From Acidobacteriaceae bacterium (lineage in GTDB: Bacteria > Acidobacteriota > Terriglobia > Terriglobales > Acidobacteriaceae): a DNA stretch of 43,078 nucleotides. Below the pieces are notes generated by a model. It saw only the letters and a list, made by a program, of their open reading frames with translations, was not told where the DNA came from and did not search any database. Every line of letters starts with the position of its first letter. The first letter of the stretch is position 1. The stretch lies in contig JARLFX010000236.1 of the NCBI GenBank assembly GCA_031296355.1, positions 1 through 43,078 of the forward strand, read 5' to 3'. Positions 30,807-37,728 of the stretch are shown here, one piece after another. Both the position numbers and the translations under genes were made by a program.

Positions 30807-31721
30807 ATGGTACAGATCAGAAAGGCTGAGAGACGCCGCGCTAAGTTGCGCCTAGCATTGCTAGGACCGACCGGCAGCGGCAAAACATATTCCGCGTTGC
30901 AACTGGCTTTCGGGCTAGGTGGCAAAGTTGGAATGATCGACACGGAGAACGGTTCCGGCGATTTGTATGCCAATGTTGGTGATTACGACATAATCACCTT
31001 AGAGCCGCCCTACACAGTACAGAAATACCGCGAGGCAATCCGCGCATTTGAGGAAGCGGAATACGATACCGTCATCATTGACAGCCTTACCCACGCATGG
31101 AGCGGCGAAGGCGGTTTGCTGGATAAATCAAGCCAGCTTGAAAAATCTGGACGGGTTAAAAACAGTTTTGCGGCATGGCGCGAAATCACGCCCGAACACA
31201 ACAAGCTGGTCGAGGAAATGCTTGGCAGTCCATGCCACATCATCGGCACCATGCGCGTCAAAACCGAGTATGTTTTGGAAACTAATGAAAAAGGCAAGAT
31301 GGTCCCGCGCAAGGTTGGTTTAGCGCCAGTGCAGCGAGATGGGTTAGAATATGAATTTACCGTTGTCATGGATGTTGACGCCAGCCACGTCGCCAGCGCC
31401 AGCAAAGACCGCACAGGCATGTTTGATGGATGGTACGACAAGATCAGCCCGGAGACCGGCAAGAAGCTAATGGCATGGCTTAACACTGGCCGAGAATCTG
31501 CGCCTGTGACGATGGAAGCCCCTAAGAAACGCTTCCGCGATACGCTGGCAGAGTGGTGCGATAAAGCGGCCACGTTAGATAACCTTGCCGCCATTGAATC
31601 CCATGAGCGCGTGCAGCACGCCATGCGGGCTGCTGGCGATGACGCCAAGGCGGAGATGCAAGCCATGATTGCGGCTGCACGCGCTCGATTGACACCAACA
31701 CAAGATGAGGAAGCAGCGTAA
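30807..31721 (+). CDS. Sak4-like RecA-fold recombinase (AAA_24)
   Basis: The 304-residue protein has Walker A GPTGSGKT (21-28) and VGMIDTENGSGDLY, then Walker B TVIIDSLTHAW (91-101). These are core features of the AAA_24/Sak4 single-strand annealing ATPases. The C-terminus holds a helical extension (RDTLAEWCDKAATLDNLAAIESHERVQHAM). Sak4 proteins pair with a phage SSB to recombine DNA; an SSB gene starts at the last base of this stop codon (TAATG). Confidence 0.85.
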   Translation: MVQIRKAERRRAKLRLALLGPTGSGKTYSALQLAFGLGGKVGMIDTENGSGDLYANVGDYDIITLEPPYTVQKYREAIRAFEEAEYDTVIIDSLTHAWSGEGGLLDKSSQLEKSGRVKNSFAAWREITPEHNKLVEEMLGSPCHIIGTMRVKTEYVLETNEKGKMVPRKVGLAPVQRDGLEYEFTVVMDVDASHVASASKDRTGMFDGWYDKISPETGKKLMAWLNTGRESAPVTMEAPKKRFRDTLAEWCDKAATLDNLAAIESHERVQHAMRAAGDDAKAEMQAMIAAARARLTPTQDEEAA

Positions 31722-32179
31722 TGGCGAGCATTAACAAGGCAACAATCGTGGGCAATCTTGGGAAAGACCCCGAGGTGCGCAACACGCAAAACGGTCAGAA
31801 GATCGTTAACCTAACCATCGCCACAAGCGACGTGTGGAACGACAAAACCAGCGGTGAACGCAAGGAGCAGACCGAGTGGCATAGGGTCGTGATTATGAAC
31901 GACCGCTTGGCCGATGTTGCCGAGAAGTATCTACGCAAAGGCTCGAAGGTTTATCTCGAAGGCAAGATACAGACGCGCAAGTGGACCGACAACTCCGGTG
32001 TGGAGAAATACACCACCGAGATTATGCTTGGCCGATTTGGCGGTGAGCTGGTGCTGTTGGATAAGAAAGAGGTCGCCACCGATACAGCGTACACACCACC
32101 AGCGCGGCCAACGCCGCAGCGGCCTGCGCAACATACTGCCCCTGTTAATGATTATGAATCGGACGAAATTCCCTTCTAA
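31721..32179 (+). CDS. ssb: Single-stranded DNA-binding protein
   Basis: The 152-residue protein has a canonical OB fold (INKATIVGNLGKDPEVRNTQNG, TEWHRVVIMNDRLADVAEKYLRKGSKVYLEGKIQTRKW) followed by a proline-rich linker. The C-terminal tip DEIPF docks SSB partners. It is coupled to the Sak4-like gene. It protects origin-derived single strands and recruits the recombinase. Confidence 0.95.
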   Translation: MASINKATIVGNLGKDPEVRNTQNGQKIVNLTIATSDVWNDKTSGERKEQTEWHRVVIMNDRLADVAEKYLRKGSKVYLEGKIQTRKWTDNSGVEKYTTEIMLGRFGGELVLLDKKEVATDTAYTPPARPTPQRPAQHTAPVNDYESDEIPF

Positions 32180-32192
32180 CCCCGGCTTCTGA

Positions 32193-32208
32193 GCGTTGAC
32201 AGCAACGC
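32193..32208. promoter_or_regulatory. Inverted repeat after ssb, with TTGACA inside
   Basis: GCGTTG-ACAG-CAACGC lies 14 nt after ssb within a 135-nt gap (32180-32314). TTGACA (32196-32201) is part of it, but no good -10 follows at 16-18 bases. It could be an operator, attenuator or mRNA-processing hairpin. There is no U-run after it. The rest of the gap is unstructured by eye. Confidence 0.35.
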
Positions 32209-32314
32209 GGCGGGATCAACGCAGCCCGGTTGCAGCCAGGCGCACTATATTCCGACATTACATGATCGGATGACGTGTTTCAACCCGCCGCATTTTTGAG
32301 AAGGAGTCCGCGAT

Positions 32315-32515
32315 ATGAGCCGAATCAATGAGCCATGGGATGACGACGAGGACTTGAAGCTGGTTTCGTGGGGATGCTGTATCGGCGATGGACATGCTTT
32401 TGTGGCTGAGCATGACTTTGGCCGCTCTGAACAGGAAGGCCGAGATAGGTATGAATTTCTGAAAAAAGAACGTCCGCAATGGGTAGCTGAAATCGAGAGA
32501 AAAGCCAAATCATGA
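32315..32515 (+). CDS. Small acidic hypothetical protein
   Basis: The 66-residue protein has AAGGAG about 10 bases before its ATG. It is acidic at the start (EPWDDDEDLKL) and has a GCCIGDGHAF turn and a C-terminal helix. It opens a run of small overlapping genes. No function could be assigned. Confidence 0.65.
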   Translation: MSRINEPWDDDEDLKLVSWGCCIGDGHAFVAEHDFGRSEQEGRDRYEFLKKERPQWVAEIERKAKS

Positions 32516-32685
32516 GCGAATCAGCAGAGCGCGAATACACGCGGGCAGAGATGAAAACAGCCACGCGCAATAATTATTTGGCCGCTCTAAGAAAAGCCAT
32601 GTACTTAACCAAAAAGCATGGTGCATCCGACGCATACCGTCACGCACTGCAAGATTTGATTTATTTAGAGGAATCCCGGAAATGA
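32512..32685 (+). CDS. Small helical protein (57 aa)
   Basis: It starts MSESAEREYTRAEMKTATRN and is basic and helical (NNYLAALRKAMYLTKKHG). Both ends overlap neighbours by 4 nt (ATGA), which supports the frame. Unknown function. Confidence 0.55.
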   Translation: MSESAEREYTRAEMKTATRNNYLAALRKAMYLTKKHGASDAYRHALQDLIYLEESRK

Positions 32686-32876
32686 GCCCAGAACTGAAGG
32701 CTAAACTACTGGATCGCGGGCCGCGTGGCGGTCTGTTCTTTGAAGTAGGCCCGGAGGTCGTGGACCGTATGGAGTCCCTTGAAGGCGTGCTGGCCGACAT
32801 CATGCAGTACGATCTACGCGGTATTCTGCCGCCCGGCCTGCTGCTTCGCATGGAAGAATTGGAGGTGGTCATATGA
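32682..32876 (+). CDS. Small hypothetical protein (64 aa)
   Basis: It starts MSPELKAKLLDRGPRGGLFF and ends LLLRMEELEVVI. It contains VVDRMESLEGVLADIMQ, a motif close to AADRIEALEAALKDC of the next protein, so the two are probably related by duplication. ATGA overlaps couple it to both neighbours. Confidence 0.6.
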   Translation: MSPELKAKLLDRGPRGGLFFEVGPEVVDRMESLEGVLADIMQYDLRGILPPGLLLRMEELEVVI

Positions 32877-33097
32877 GTCTGGGAAGCGACCTGAGCGACC
32901 GCGCCGAACTTATGAATCAGGGTAAGGCAGTCTTTTGTCCTGGCGTACTAACTACGGCAGCCGACCGCATCGAGGCACTTGAGGCGGCGCTGAAAGACTG
33001 CGCCGACGATTTGGAAGAATATCAAATTGAAAGGAAGTCAAAGCCGTGCACAATCAGCAGGTTTCCTATAAATTCAAATGGGCCAACTACGACTTGA
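32873..33097 (+). CDS. Small hypothetical protein related to its neighbour
   Basis: The 74-residue protein begins MSLGSDLSDRAELMNQGKAV. Residues 27-45 (TTAADRIEALEAALKDCAD) match the AADRIExLExxL helix common in short phage proteins. The C-terminus runs 52 nt into the next frame, so the last 17 residues may be unimportant. Confidence 0.6.
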   Translation: MSLGSDLSDRAELMNQGKAVFCPGVLTTAADRIEALEAALKDCADDLEEYQIERKSKPCTISRFPINSNGPTTT

Positions 33098-33234
33098 GCG
33101 ACCACTTAAAAAGCCGCAAGGCAGTCGCTTCCAAACTGCGGCGCGATGCCGCCACACTGGTTGCACGCGCAGACCAGATCGAAGAGGAGTTGATGGAATT
33201 AGAAAGGGCGCTTGAGAAGGTATCCGACAAATGA
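33046..33234 (+). CDS. Small coiled-coil protein
   Basis: A 62-residue protein from a GTG at 33046, with AAGGAAG upstream. It has a basic N-terminal half (SYKFKWANYDLSDHLKSRKA) and a leucine/glutamate coiled coil (ADQIEEELMELERALEKV). The 52-nt overlap with the previous gene is long but the helix register is convincing. Confidence 0.5.
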   Translation: MHNQQVSYKFKWANYDLSDHLKSRKAVASKLRRDAATLVARADQIEEELMELERALEKVSDK

Positions 33235-33449
33235 GTTTTTGCCGCCCCGAAAAGCAAACGCTCGGCACAACTTGTTCGTGGTGCGGTTCATGGTCCCGCG
33301 ACGGCGACCCTAAATGTCCTGCGTGGATAACCCGATCAGAGCCAGATAACTCGCGGCTTCCACACATAACCACGCCCGCGCAAAACGAGGCGGCGCATGA
33401 GGCGTGGCTTCAAGAGCAATGGCCAAAAGAGAGAAAGATCAACACATGA
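33231..33449 (+). CDS. Small zinc-finger-like protein
   Basis: A 72-residue protein with TTCSWCGSW near the start and DPKCPAW later, three cysteines plus HIT histidine that could form a zinc knuckle. Overlaps of 4 nt on both sides. Role unknown. Confidence 0.55.
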   Translation: MSFCRPEKQTLGTTCSWCGSWSRDGDPKCPAWITRSEPDNSRLPHITTPAQNEAAHEAWLQEQWPKERKINT

Positions 33450-33679
33450 GCCCAGGCGAAAAAGCGCGCCGACAGAGAGCAAGGGAACGGAAGGCGATAG
33501 CCTTCAATGCCATCACAGGTCCATTGATGCTGGCCGGGCATTCCTGCGCTGACTGTAAGCATTTTGCGCCGATGCCATTTCCCGATAAGCAAAAACACCA
33601 GTGTGTGATTGGTCAAGAGTCTGGCACCTATCAGGTCGCATACCCGAACGATATTTGTGCGCAATGGAGCATGAAATGA
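33446..33679 (+). CDS. Small cysteine-containing basic protein
   Basis: The 77-residue protein starts MSPGEKARRQRARERKAIAF. A HSCADCKHFAPMPFP-then-QCVIG pattern gives CxxC plus a later C and final C (DICAQW), fitting a zinc ribbon. The very basic N-terminus suggests nucleic acid binding. It overlaps its neighbours by 4 nt. Confidence 0.6.
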   Translation: MSPGEKARRQRARERKAIAFNAITGPLMLAGHSCADCKHFAPMPFPDKQKHQCVIGQESGTYQVAYPNDICAQWSMK

Positions 33680-34107
33680 GCAAAATACTGGAATTTTTAG
33701 ATTTCACCAGCTTCGAGGAAATTAAGTCTGCCGCGCTGAAATTTAGCCTTGTCGGCTCAAGAGCAACTTGCAACCCACCGCCGACCGATACGGACGAGGA
33801 CTGGCTGCTCTTGCTTGGCAAAGAGAGCGTGGCTTGGGCGCTCCTTGATTCCCAGTGGGAGCATGACGGTTCCCGGATTGATGACCGGATCAACAAGAAT
33901 GGCCCCGAAGGAACATTCCATTCCTATTCGAGTAACGGGGTAAACGTCATCGCCACCGCAAGCAAGGAATTTTATCGCCGGTTTATGGCCGCATCATCCA
34001 TAGCCAAGCGTTTTAACCTTTTGGTCAAGAGTGACCGAGTCGTCCTGTTTCAGGCCGTGCTGTACGGGAACGAAGACGAGGCGAACTCTTTGCGAGGGAG
34101 TAAATAA
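33676..34107 (+). CDS. Nucleotidyltransferase-like phage protein
   Basis: The 143-residue protein carries LVGSRATCNPPPTDTDEDWL (residues 25-44): a GSR turn followed by a DTDxD pair, as in the GS-x10-DxD core of the minimal nucleotidyltransferase fold. EFYRRFMAASSIAKRFNLLVKSDRVVLFQAVL completes a helical tail. Phage homologues with NPPPTDTDED are common and uncharacterised. Substrate unknown (tRNA, antibiotic-like or protein). Start overlaps the previous gene. Confidence 0.7.
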   Translation: MSKILEFLDFTSFEEIKSAALKFSLVGSRATCNPPPTDTDEDWLLLLGKESVAWALLDSQWEHDGSRIDDRINKNGPEGTFHSYSSNGVNVIATASKEFYRRFMAASSIAKRFNLLVKSDRVVLFQAVLYGNEDEANSLRGSK

Positions 34108-34108
34108 T

Positions 34109-34414
34109 ATGAGCATGACCCGAAAACAATTGATCTTGGTCAAAGTTGCCGAGGAGCTTGGAGAGGCGGCGCAGCGAGCGTTAAAGGCTGCACAATTTGG
34201 ATTGGACGAGGTGCAGCCGGGCCAAGATCAAGATAACCGTCAACGCCTCATGGGAGAGTTAACCGATGCTCATGCGGTCCTTCGGATGCTCGAAGATGAA
34301 GACCGTTACAACTTCACCATGCATTTTGATGATGCGGTTGAAACAAAGCGGGCGAAGGTCGAGAAATTTATACTGCTCTCTCAAAGCCTCGGAATGGTGG
34401 AGTCAGGGATATGA
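34109..34414 (+). CDS. MazG-like NTP pyrophosphohydrolase
   Basis: A 101-residue protein whose VAEELGEAAQRALKAAQFGLD and LMGELTDAHAVLRMLEDE give the EExxE...ExxD metal-binding layout of MazG-like enzymes. Such enzymes hydrolyse NTPs or dNTPs, or ppGpp in some phages. It starts 1 nt after the previous stop. Three more nucleotide-related genes lie elsewhere in the window. Confidence 0.75.
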   Translation: MSMTRKQLILVKVAEELGEAAQRALKAAQFGLDEVQPGQDQDNRQRLMGELTDAHAVLRMLEDEDRYNFTMHFDDAVETKRAKVEKFILLSQSLGMVESGI

Positions 34415-34617
34415 GCGCCATACCACAAGCACCTGAGATTCGATTGAATGACGACGGAACTCTTGACGAGATTGTAGCTAAAGATGATTTTTTTCATCTT
34501 GAGCAAATGGATGGGAATTGCTGGTGGTTAAGCGTTCAACGCGACGGGCAACAAGTGGACGTTTGGTTGAGGGCGCGAGGAAAAATTACAGCGCACTTTG
34601 AGAGGACCGAGATATGA
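34411..34617 (+). CDS. Small hypothetical protein (68 aa)
   Basis: It begins MSAIPQAPEIRLNDDGTLDE and forms a beta-meander (NCWWLSVQRDGQQVDVWLRARGKITAHF), resembling small beta-barrel phage proteins. Coupled by ATGA overlaps to the MazG-like and the next gene. Role unknown. Confidence 0.65.
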   Translation: MSAIPQAPEIRLNDDGTLDEIVAKDDFFHLEQMDGNCWWLSVQRDGQQVDVWLRARGKITAHFERTEI

Positions 34618-34823
34618 GCATTGAGACATCTAACGCCCGAGCTATTGCGCAGCTTCTCATAGAGGCGCGGCGGGAAAGCCGAATTGCATCCTTGGTCGAG
34701 GCACATCGCATTGCCCAGGACGTTATGCGCCTGTCGGCAGATACCGGCAGCACTGGCACTGTGGTCGGTGTGAAGGTGGTGCGCGACCGCATACAGTCTC
34801 TCATTGAGGAGGCCAGCAAATGA
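34614..34823 (+). CDS. Small hypothetical protein, last gene of the rightward operon
   Basis: The 69-residue protein is helical (ARAIAQLLIEARRESRIASL, EAHRIAQDVMRL), followed by VVGVKVVRDRIQSLIEEA. It ends 3 nt before the convergent endolysin gene, and no terminator hairpin lies between the two. Confidence 0.6.
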   Translation: MSIETSNARAIAQLLIEARRESRIASLVEAHRIAQDVMRLSADTGSTGTVVGVKVVRDRIQSLIEEASK

Positions 34824-34826
34824 GCC

Positions 34827-35351
34827 TTAAACCATCCCCAGCGCAACCGCCTGGCATCGAGTAGCGCGGCCTAACCACCCATTGCCGTATAGCTTAAAGT
34901 TAGGATTAGCGCGGTAATGCGCCTCATGCGCATATTCCAGCAGCGCGATCAGTGCTTTGGGGTCTGTGGCATTGGCGGCCTGAATCGTAATAGGGCCGAC
35001 AACGCCATCTTGCGCCACGCCCAGCACAGATTGCAGGCAGCGCGCCGAATTGCTGACACCAGTGTTTGCTGCAAAATCAAATGCCATTAAATCCACTCCG
35101 GCGGCAAGCGCACCGCACCCCATGGGCTGCCAGTATGCCCGCTGATAGATTAGCTCTGCCTGATAGATCGTAAGAGACGGAATATCCAGGCCGGGATATG
35201 ACGCCGCGCTGATGCCGTATTTGGTGCCCTTGCATGAGCCAAGCCCGCACGCGCCGCCGGTCCAATTGCCGGGGTCGTTAGGGTCCTTGGAATAGCCGCC
35301 TTCCTCTCCAAGCGTGAAGGCCATGCACGCGGATAAATTACCGATTGCCAA
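34827..35351 (-). CDS. Endolysin, glycoside hydrolase family 108
   Basis: A 174-residue lysozyme-like enzyme. It has EEGGYSKDPNDPG (catalytic E about 17) and TKYGISAASYPGLD, the marks of GH108, and a C-terminal PG_binding_3-like domain (NPNFKLYGNGWLGRATRCQAV). It cuts peptidoglycan at lysis. The start is TTG at 35351, with GGAGG 6 bases upstream; the first inner ATG has none. It has no signal peptide, so it needs a holin. It is the last gene of the late block. Confidence 0.9.
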   Translation of the reverse strand: MAIGNLSACMAFTLGEEGGYSKDPNDPGNWTGGACGLGSCKGTKYGISAASYPGLDIPSLTIYQAELIYQRAYWQPMGCGALAAGVDLMAFDFAANTGVSNSARCLQSVLGVAQDGVVGPITIQAANATDPKALIALLEYAHEAHYRANPNFKLYGNGWLGRATRCQAVALGMV

Positions 35352-35469
35352 AATAAGCCTCCATCCAAGCCGCCCACATAAACCACGGCAACATCCACAG
35401 CGGTGTTAGCGCGTCATCTTCTTTCGCGTGTGCACGTTTCCAATCGTTAAGCAATATGATGACAGCCAT
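35338..35469 (-). CDS. 43-residue aromatic membrane-like protein beside the endolysin
   Basis: It starts MAVIILLNDWKRAHAKEDDA, then LTPLWMLPWFMWAAWMEAYF, a tryptophan/methionine-rich hydrophobic stretch. It overlaps the endolysin start by 14 nt. A membrane-interface peptide at this spot may assist lysis, but no spanin lipobox or classic holin pattern is present. Confidence 0.5.
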   Translation of the reverse strand: MAVIILLNDWKRAHAKEDDALTPLWMLPWFMWAAWMEAYFGNR

Positions 35470-35479
35470 TGCGTGACTC

Positions 35480-35830
35480 CTAAAGATAAATCTCCATTAA
35501 CCCCAAAGCGCGGGCCGTCGCTAATTCAGCATTAGCGCCCTTGCTTTTTTCCCACCCTGGCAGCATGGCAACAGCGTCGGCATGACGGCATATATATGCC
35601 AGATCGTCAGCCAGCGCCTCACGTAGATTAAAACCATGCTGCACGGCGGCAATCGTCTCGCAGCCCTTATCGTTTCCCTGGGAAATATCCACACCAAGAC
35701 GCTCGTTGTCGCGTTCGGCGGGGTTAAAGACCGAGTGACCATCGTCGCGCAACTTCTCGGCGGCAGCGTTAAAAGCCGGGAAATTAAATTCGGCGATTCC
35801 GCGCATGGGGCCAGCAATATATATTTTCAT
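35480..35830 (-). CDS. DUF4406-like, nucleoside deoxyribosyltransferase fold
   Basis: The 116-residue protein has KIYIAGPMRGIAEFNFPAFN at its start, the glycine loop of nucleoside 2-deoxyribosyltransferase-like proteins. A central DLAYICRHADAVAMLPGWEKSKGANAELATARALG completes the fold (GWxxSxGAxxE nucleotide site). DUF4406 proteins are common in phages. A role in nucleotide salvage or base modification is inferred. Overlaps the next gene upstream by 4 nt. Confidence 0.8.
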   Translation of the reverse strand: MKIYIAGPMRGIAEFNFPAFNAAAEKLRDDGHSVFNPAERDNERLGVDISQGNDKGCETIAAVQHGFNLREALADDLAYICRHADAVAMLPGWEKSKGANAELATARALGLMEIYL

Positions 35831-36147
35831 GGTCTGTCATCCAATCCTCGCGGAAGGGTTTTTAGATTCACACGTCGCTCATATTCAATCAAGAACATGA
35901 CGCAGCAAGCCGCGTGCCATAAATGAGACATCCCGGTTTCCGGGTCGGTATTTTCGCCGCGCCACCATGCCCACATATGACGCATCATTGCGCCAAACAC
36001 ACGCCCAAAAGAAATGCCATTTTCCCAATTACGGTCAGCATATTTTTTAGCACCAAACGCCAACACTTGCGCAAGCGCATCAACGATAGACGGTGCAATT
36101 AACTCAGGGCGCGACTTTGCGCTGTCGTCTTTGCGGCCTTCACTCAT
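35827..36147 (-). CDS. DUF5664/dATP-dGTP diphosphohydrolase-like protein
   Basis: The 106-residue protein reads DSAKSRPELIAPSIVDALAQVLAFGAKKYADRNWENGISFGRV, then MMRHMWAWWRGENTDPETGMSHLWHAACCVMFLIEYE. This is the DUF5664 pattern of helices with EN, RGE and H-x-x-H-A residues. Family members are linked to dATP/dGTP hydrolysis. The ATG at 36147 has GGAGG 5 bases away; one 3 bases earlier is possible. It is coupled with the DUF4406 gene. Confidence 0.75.
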   Translation of the reverse strand: MSEGRKDDSAKSRPELIAPSIVDALAQVLAFGAKKYADRNWENGISFGRVFGAMMRHMWAWWRGENTDPETGMSHLWHAACCVMFLIEYERRVNLKTLPRGLDDRP

Positions 36148-36376
36148 CATCGCCTCCAACACTCGTAATCTCATCGTGCGCCATTTCAATGTTGCCGCGC
36201 GCCACTTCCAGCAACATAGGAACGGGGTGCCAGCCTGCTACGCCGTTTTTTGTATAAATAATTGTGAGCGTATCTGGTTGTTCTCCCAAGACGGCCCGCA
36301 TCGCTGCCAAGCAGGCATCATCAAAAGATGTGTCGGGAGGAGAATCGTCAACCGTCACAACGCGGAATCGTTTCAT
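36140..36376 (-). CDS. Small hypothetical protein (78 aa)
   Basis: It starts MKRFRVVTVDDSPPDTSFDD with GGAG 8 bases before the ATG. It is a small alpha/beta protein (TLTIIYTKNGVAGWHPVPML). It lies between the phosphoesterase and DUF5664 genes and overlaps the latter by 8 nt. Unknown function. Confidence 0.6.
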   Translation of the reverse strand: MKRFRVVTVDDSPPDTSFDDACLAAMRAVLGEQPDTLTIIYTKNGVAGWHPVPMLLEVARGNIEMAHDEITSVGGDDE

Positions 36377-36389
36377 TTGCGTTGCTCCG

Positions 36390-37349
36390 TCATGCCGCAA
36401 CCCGAGTACGTGGCTTACCAAATCCCCATGACATACCGCGAAACATCAGCTTACCGTGGACAAACTCAGCAATTTCCGGCGGCAGCAAATTGCCCTTTTC
36501 ATCGAAGGTTAGAACGGCGAAGCCAGCATGAGCGCGAGACTGCATCCCCTGGTGATATTCAAATTGCACGGCATCATTCCAGTTTAGCATCCCCGGCTCA
36601 ACGCCATAGATGCGCCCCATGCGATTATTGAACGGTGTGACGCCAAGGCCATGAGTATGATTCGTTACAATGTGAATACCGGAATAAACCGCGTTATTCC
36701 ACCGGGCATGAATCCCCATTCGGTAATAATGCCGTACTTCACAAGGGATAATGCCTGGTGCTTGGTTAATCATCACGGCATAGCCTAAATCCCAGCCGTG
36801 GAACCAATCAGCCAACCCAGCCGCGCAATCGTCGGCCTCTGGTGCCATATTTGCAAGGTAGTGATCGAGCCGCTGATCGTGATTACCGAGCGTGATAATG
36901 CGGTGCTTGACAATCGGAAGCCGCCCTAGCTGGCGTTTGGCTTCGTCTAGTTCATCCTTGACGCGGGGCGCTGCCTGGTTGCGTAACCGGCCATGGCGAG
37001 AGACGCGGGTGCCGTCAATTAGATCGCCGTTCATAATGATGGCTTGCGGCTTGATGTATTTTGCCACATCAACAAACGCATCATAAACTAATGACGTTTG
37101 CCCAGGCCAAAAATGGGAATCCCCACCAACCAAAACCGTGCAGGATTTTAGATCAAGGTGGATATGCTCGGGGTAAGTCCACTCATGCCGGACTGGCATT
37201 TCAACGCCATATAGCTTTGCCGCCTTAATCCAATCTCGAAAAGTGCTGCGCGGCATTTCCAATGCCTCGGCAGCCGCTCCGGCGCTGCCATATTTTTTAA
37301 GCGCATCCACCGCACGCATGTAATTTTCTGGTGATATTGGCCGAGGCAT
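36390..37349 (-). CDS. HTH-metallophosphoesterase fusion
   Basis: A 319-residue protein. Residues 1-50 are an HTH (YMRAVDALKKYGSAGAAAEALEMPRSTFRDWIKAAKLYG). Then a calcineurin-like core follows: VGGDSHFW (D75xH), IIMNGDLIDG (GDxxDG), TLGNHDQRLDHY (GNHD), and VTNHTHGLG (H-x-H). All metal ligands of the family are visible. Phage members with this layout are known as uncharacterised metallophosphatases. The HTH implies action at DNA or as regulator. AAGGA lies 7 bases before the ATG. Confidence 0.8.
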   Translation of the reverse strand: MPRPISPENYMRAVDALKKYGSAGAAAEALEMPRSTFRDWIKAAKLYGVEMPVRHEWTYPEHIHLDLKSCTVLVGGDSHFWPGQTSLVYDAFVDVAKYIKPQAIIMNGDLIDGTRVSRHGRLRNQAAPRVKDELDEAKRQLGRLPIVKHRIITLGNHDQRLDHYLANMAPEADDCAAGLADWFHGWDLGYAVMINQAPGIIPCEVRHYYRMGIHARWNNAVYSGIHIVTNHTHGLGVTPFNNRMGRIYGVEPGMLNWNDAVQFEYHQGMQSRAHAGFAVLTFDEKGNLLPPEIAEFVHGKLMFRGMSWGFGKPRTRVAA

Positions 37350-37383
37350 GAAATATCCTTCAATCCGTTTGTTAAAATACCGC

Positions 37384-37728
37384 TTAATGCTTGCCGATCA
37401 AATATGACCAAACGCCGGAAAACAGCGTGGAAAGCGACAGGATAGCGGCACCGATAACGCTGCCGATGCTGATAAATACCCGATTCCGCGTGGCGTGCTC
37501 ATTCAACTTTGTTTCAATCCGCGCCATGTCGGCCCTGAGCAATGCCAGATCGCGTTTATGCTCATCCTCAAATCGGAGTAACCATTCGGAGAAATCATTC
37601 TGTTGTTTTTTCACGCCTTGCATTAACCCGCGCAATTCACCTACATCACCGTCAAGACCCATGACTTCTTCTTTCTTGATTGTGGATCTCCGGCGACGCG
37701 GGCGGTCGCCTGAAATTGTCGCGCTCAT
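37384..37728 (-). CDS. Coiled-coil protein with C-terminal membrane helix (XhlA-like)
   Basis: The 114-residue protein has a basic start (MSATISGDRPRRRRSTIKKE), a long coiled coil (KRDLALLRADMARIETKLNEHATR), and one C-terminal hydrophobic helix (ISIGSVIGAAILSLSTLFSGVWSYL) with IGKH end. This equals hemolysin XhlA/holin-associated proteins. The ATG overlaps the protease stop. It may be the membrane component of lysis, together with the holin-like gene at 39425. Confidence 0.65.
   Translation of the reverse strand: MSATISGDRPRRRRSTIKKEEVMGLDGDVGELRGLMQGVKKQQNDFSEWLLRFEDEHKRDLALLRADMARIETKLNEHATRNRVFISIGSVIGAAILSLSTLFSGVWSYLIGKH

Noticed and set aside
32180..32314. Intrinsic terminator after ssb
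   Set aside because: The GCGTTG/CAACGC hairpin has no following T-run, so it is listed only as a possible regulatory site.
34824..34826. Terminator between the convergent early operon and endolysin
   Set aside because: Only 3 nt separate the genes and no hairpin with a T-run could be found on either strand nearby.
35827..36147. Z-genome (2-aminoadenine) pathway
   Set aside because: A dATP/dGTP-hydrolase-like gene is present, but no PurZ-like adenylosuccinate synthetase or suitable DNA polymerase was seen anywhere in the genome.
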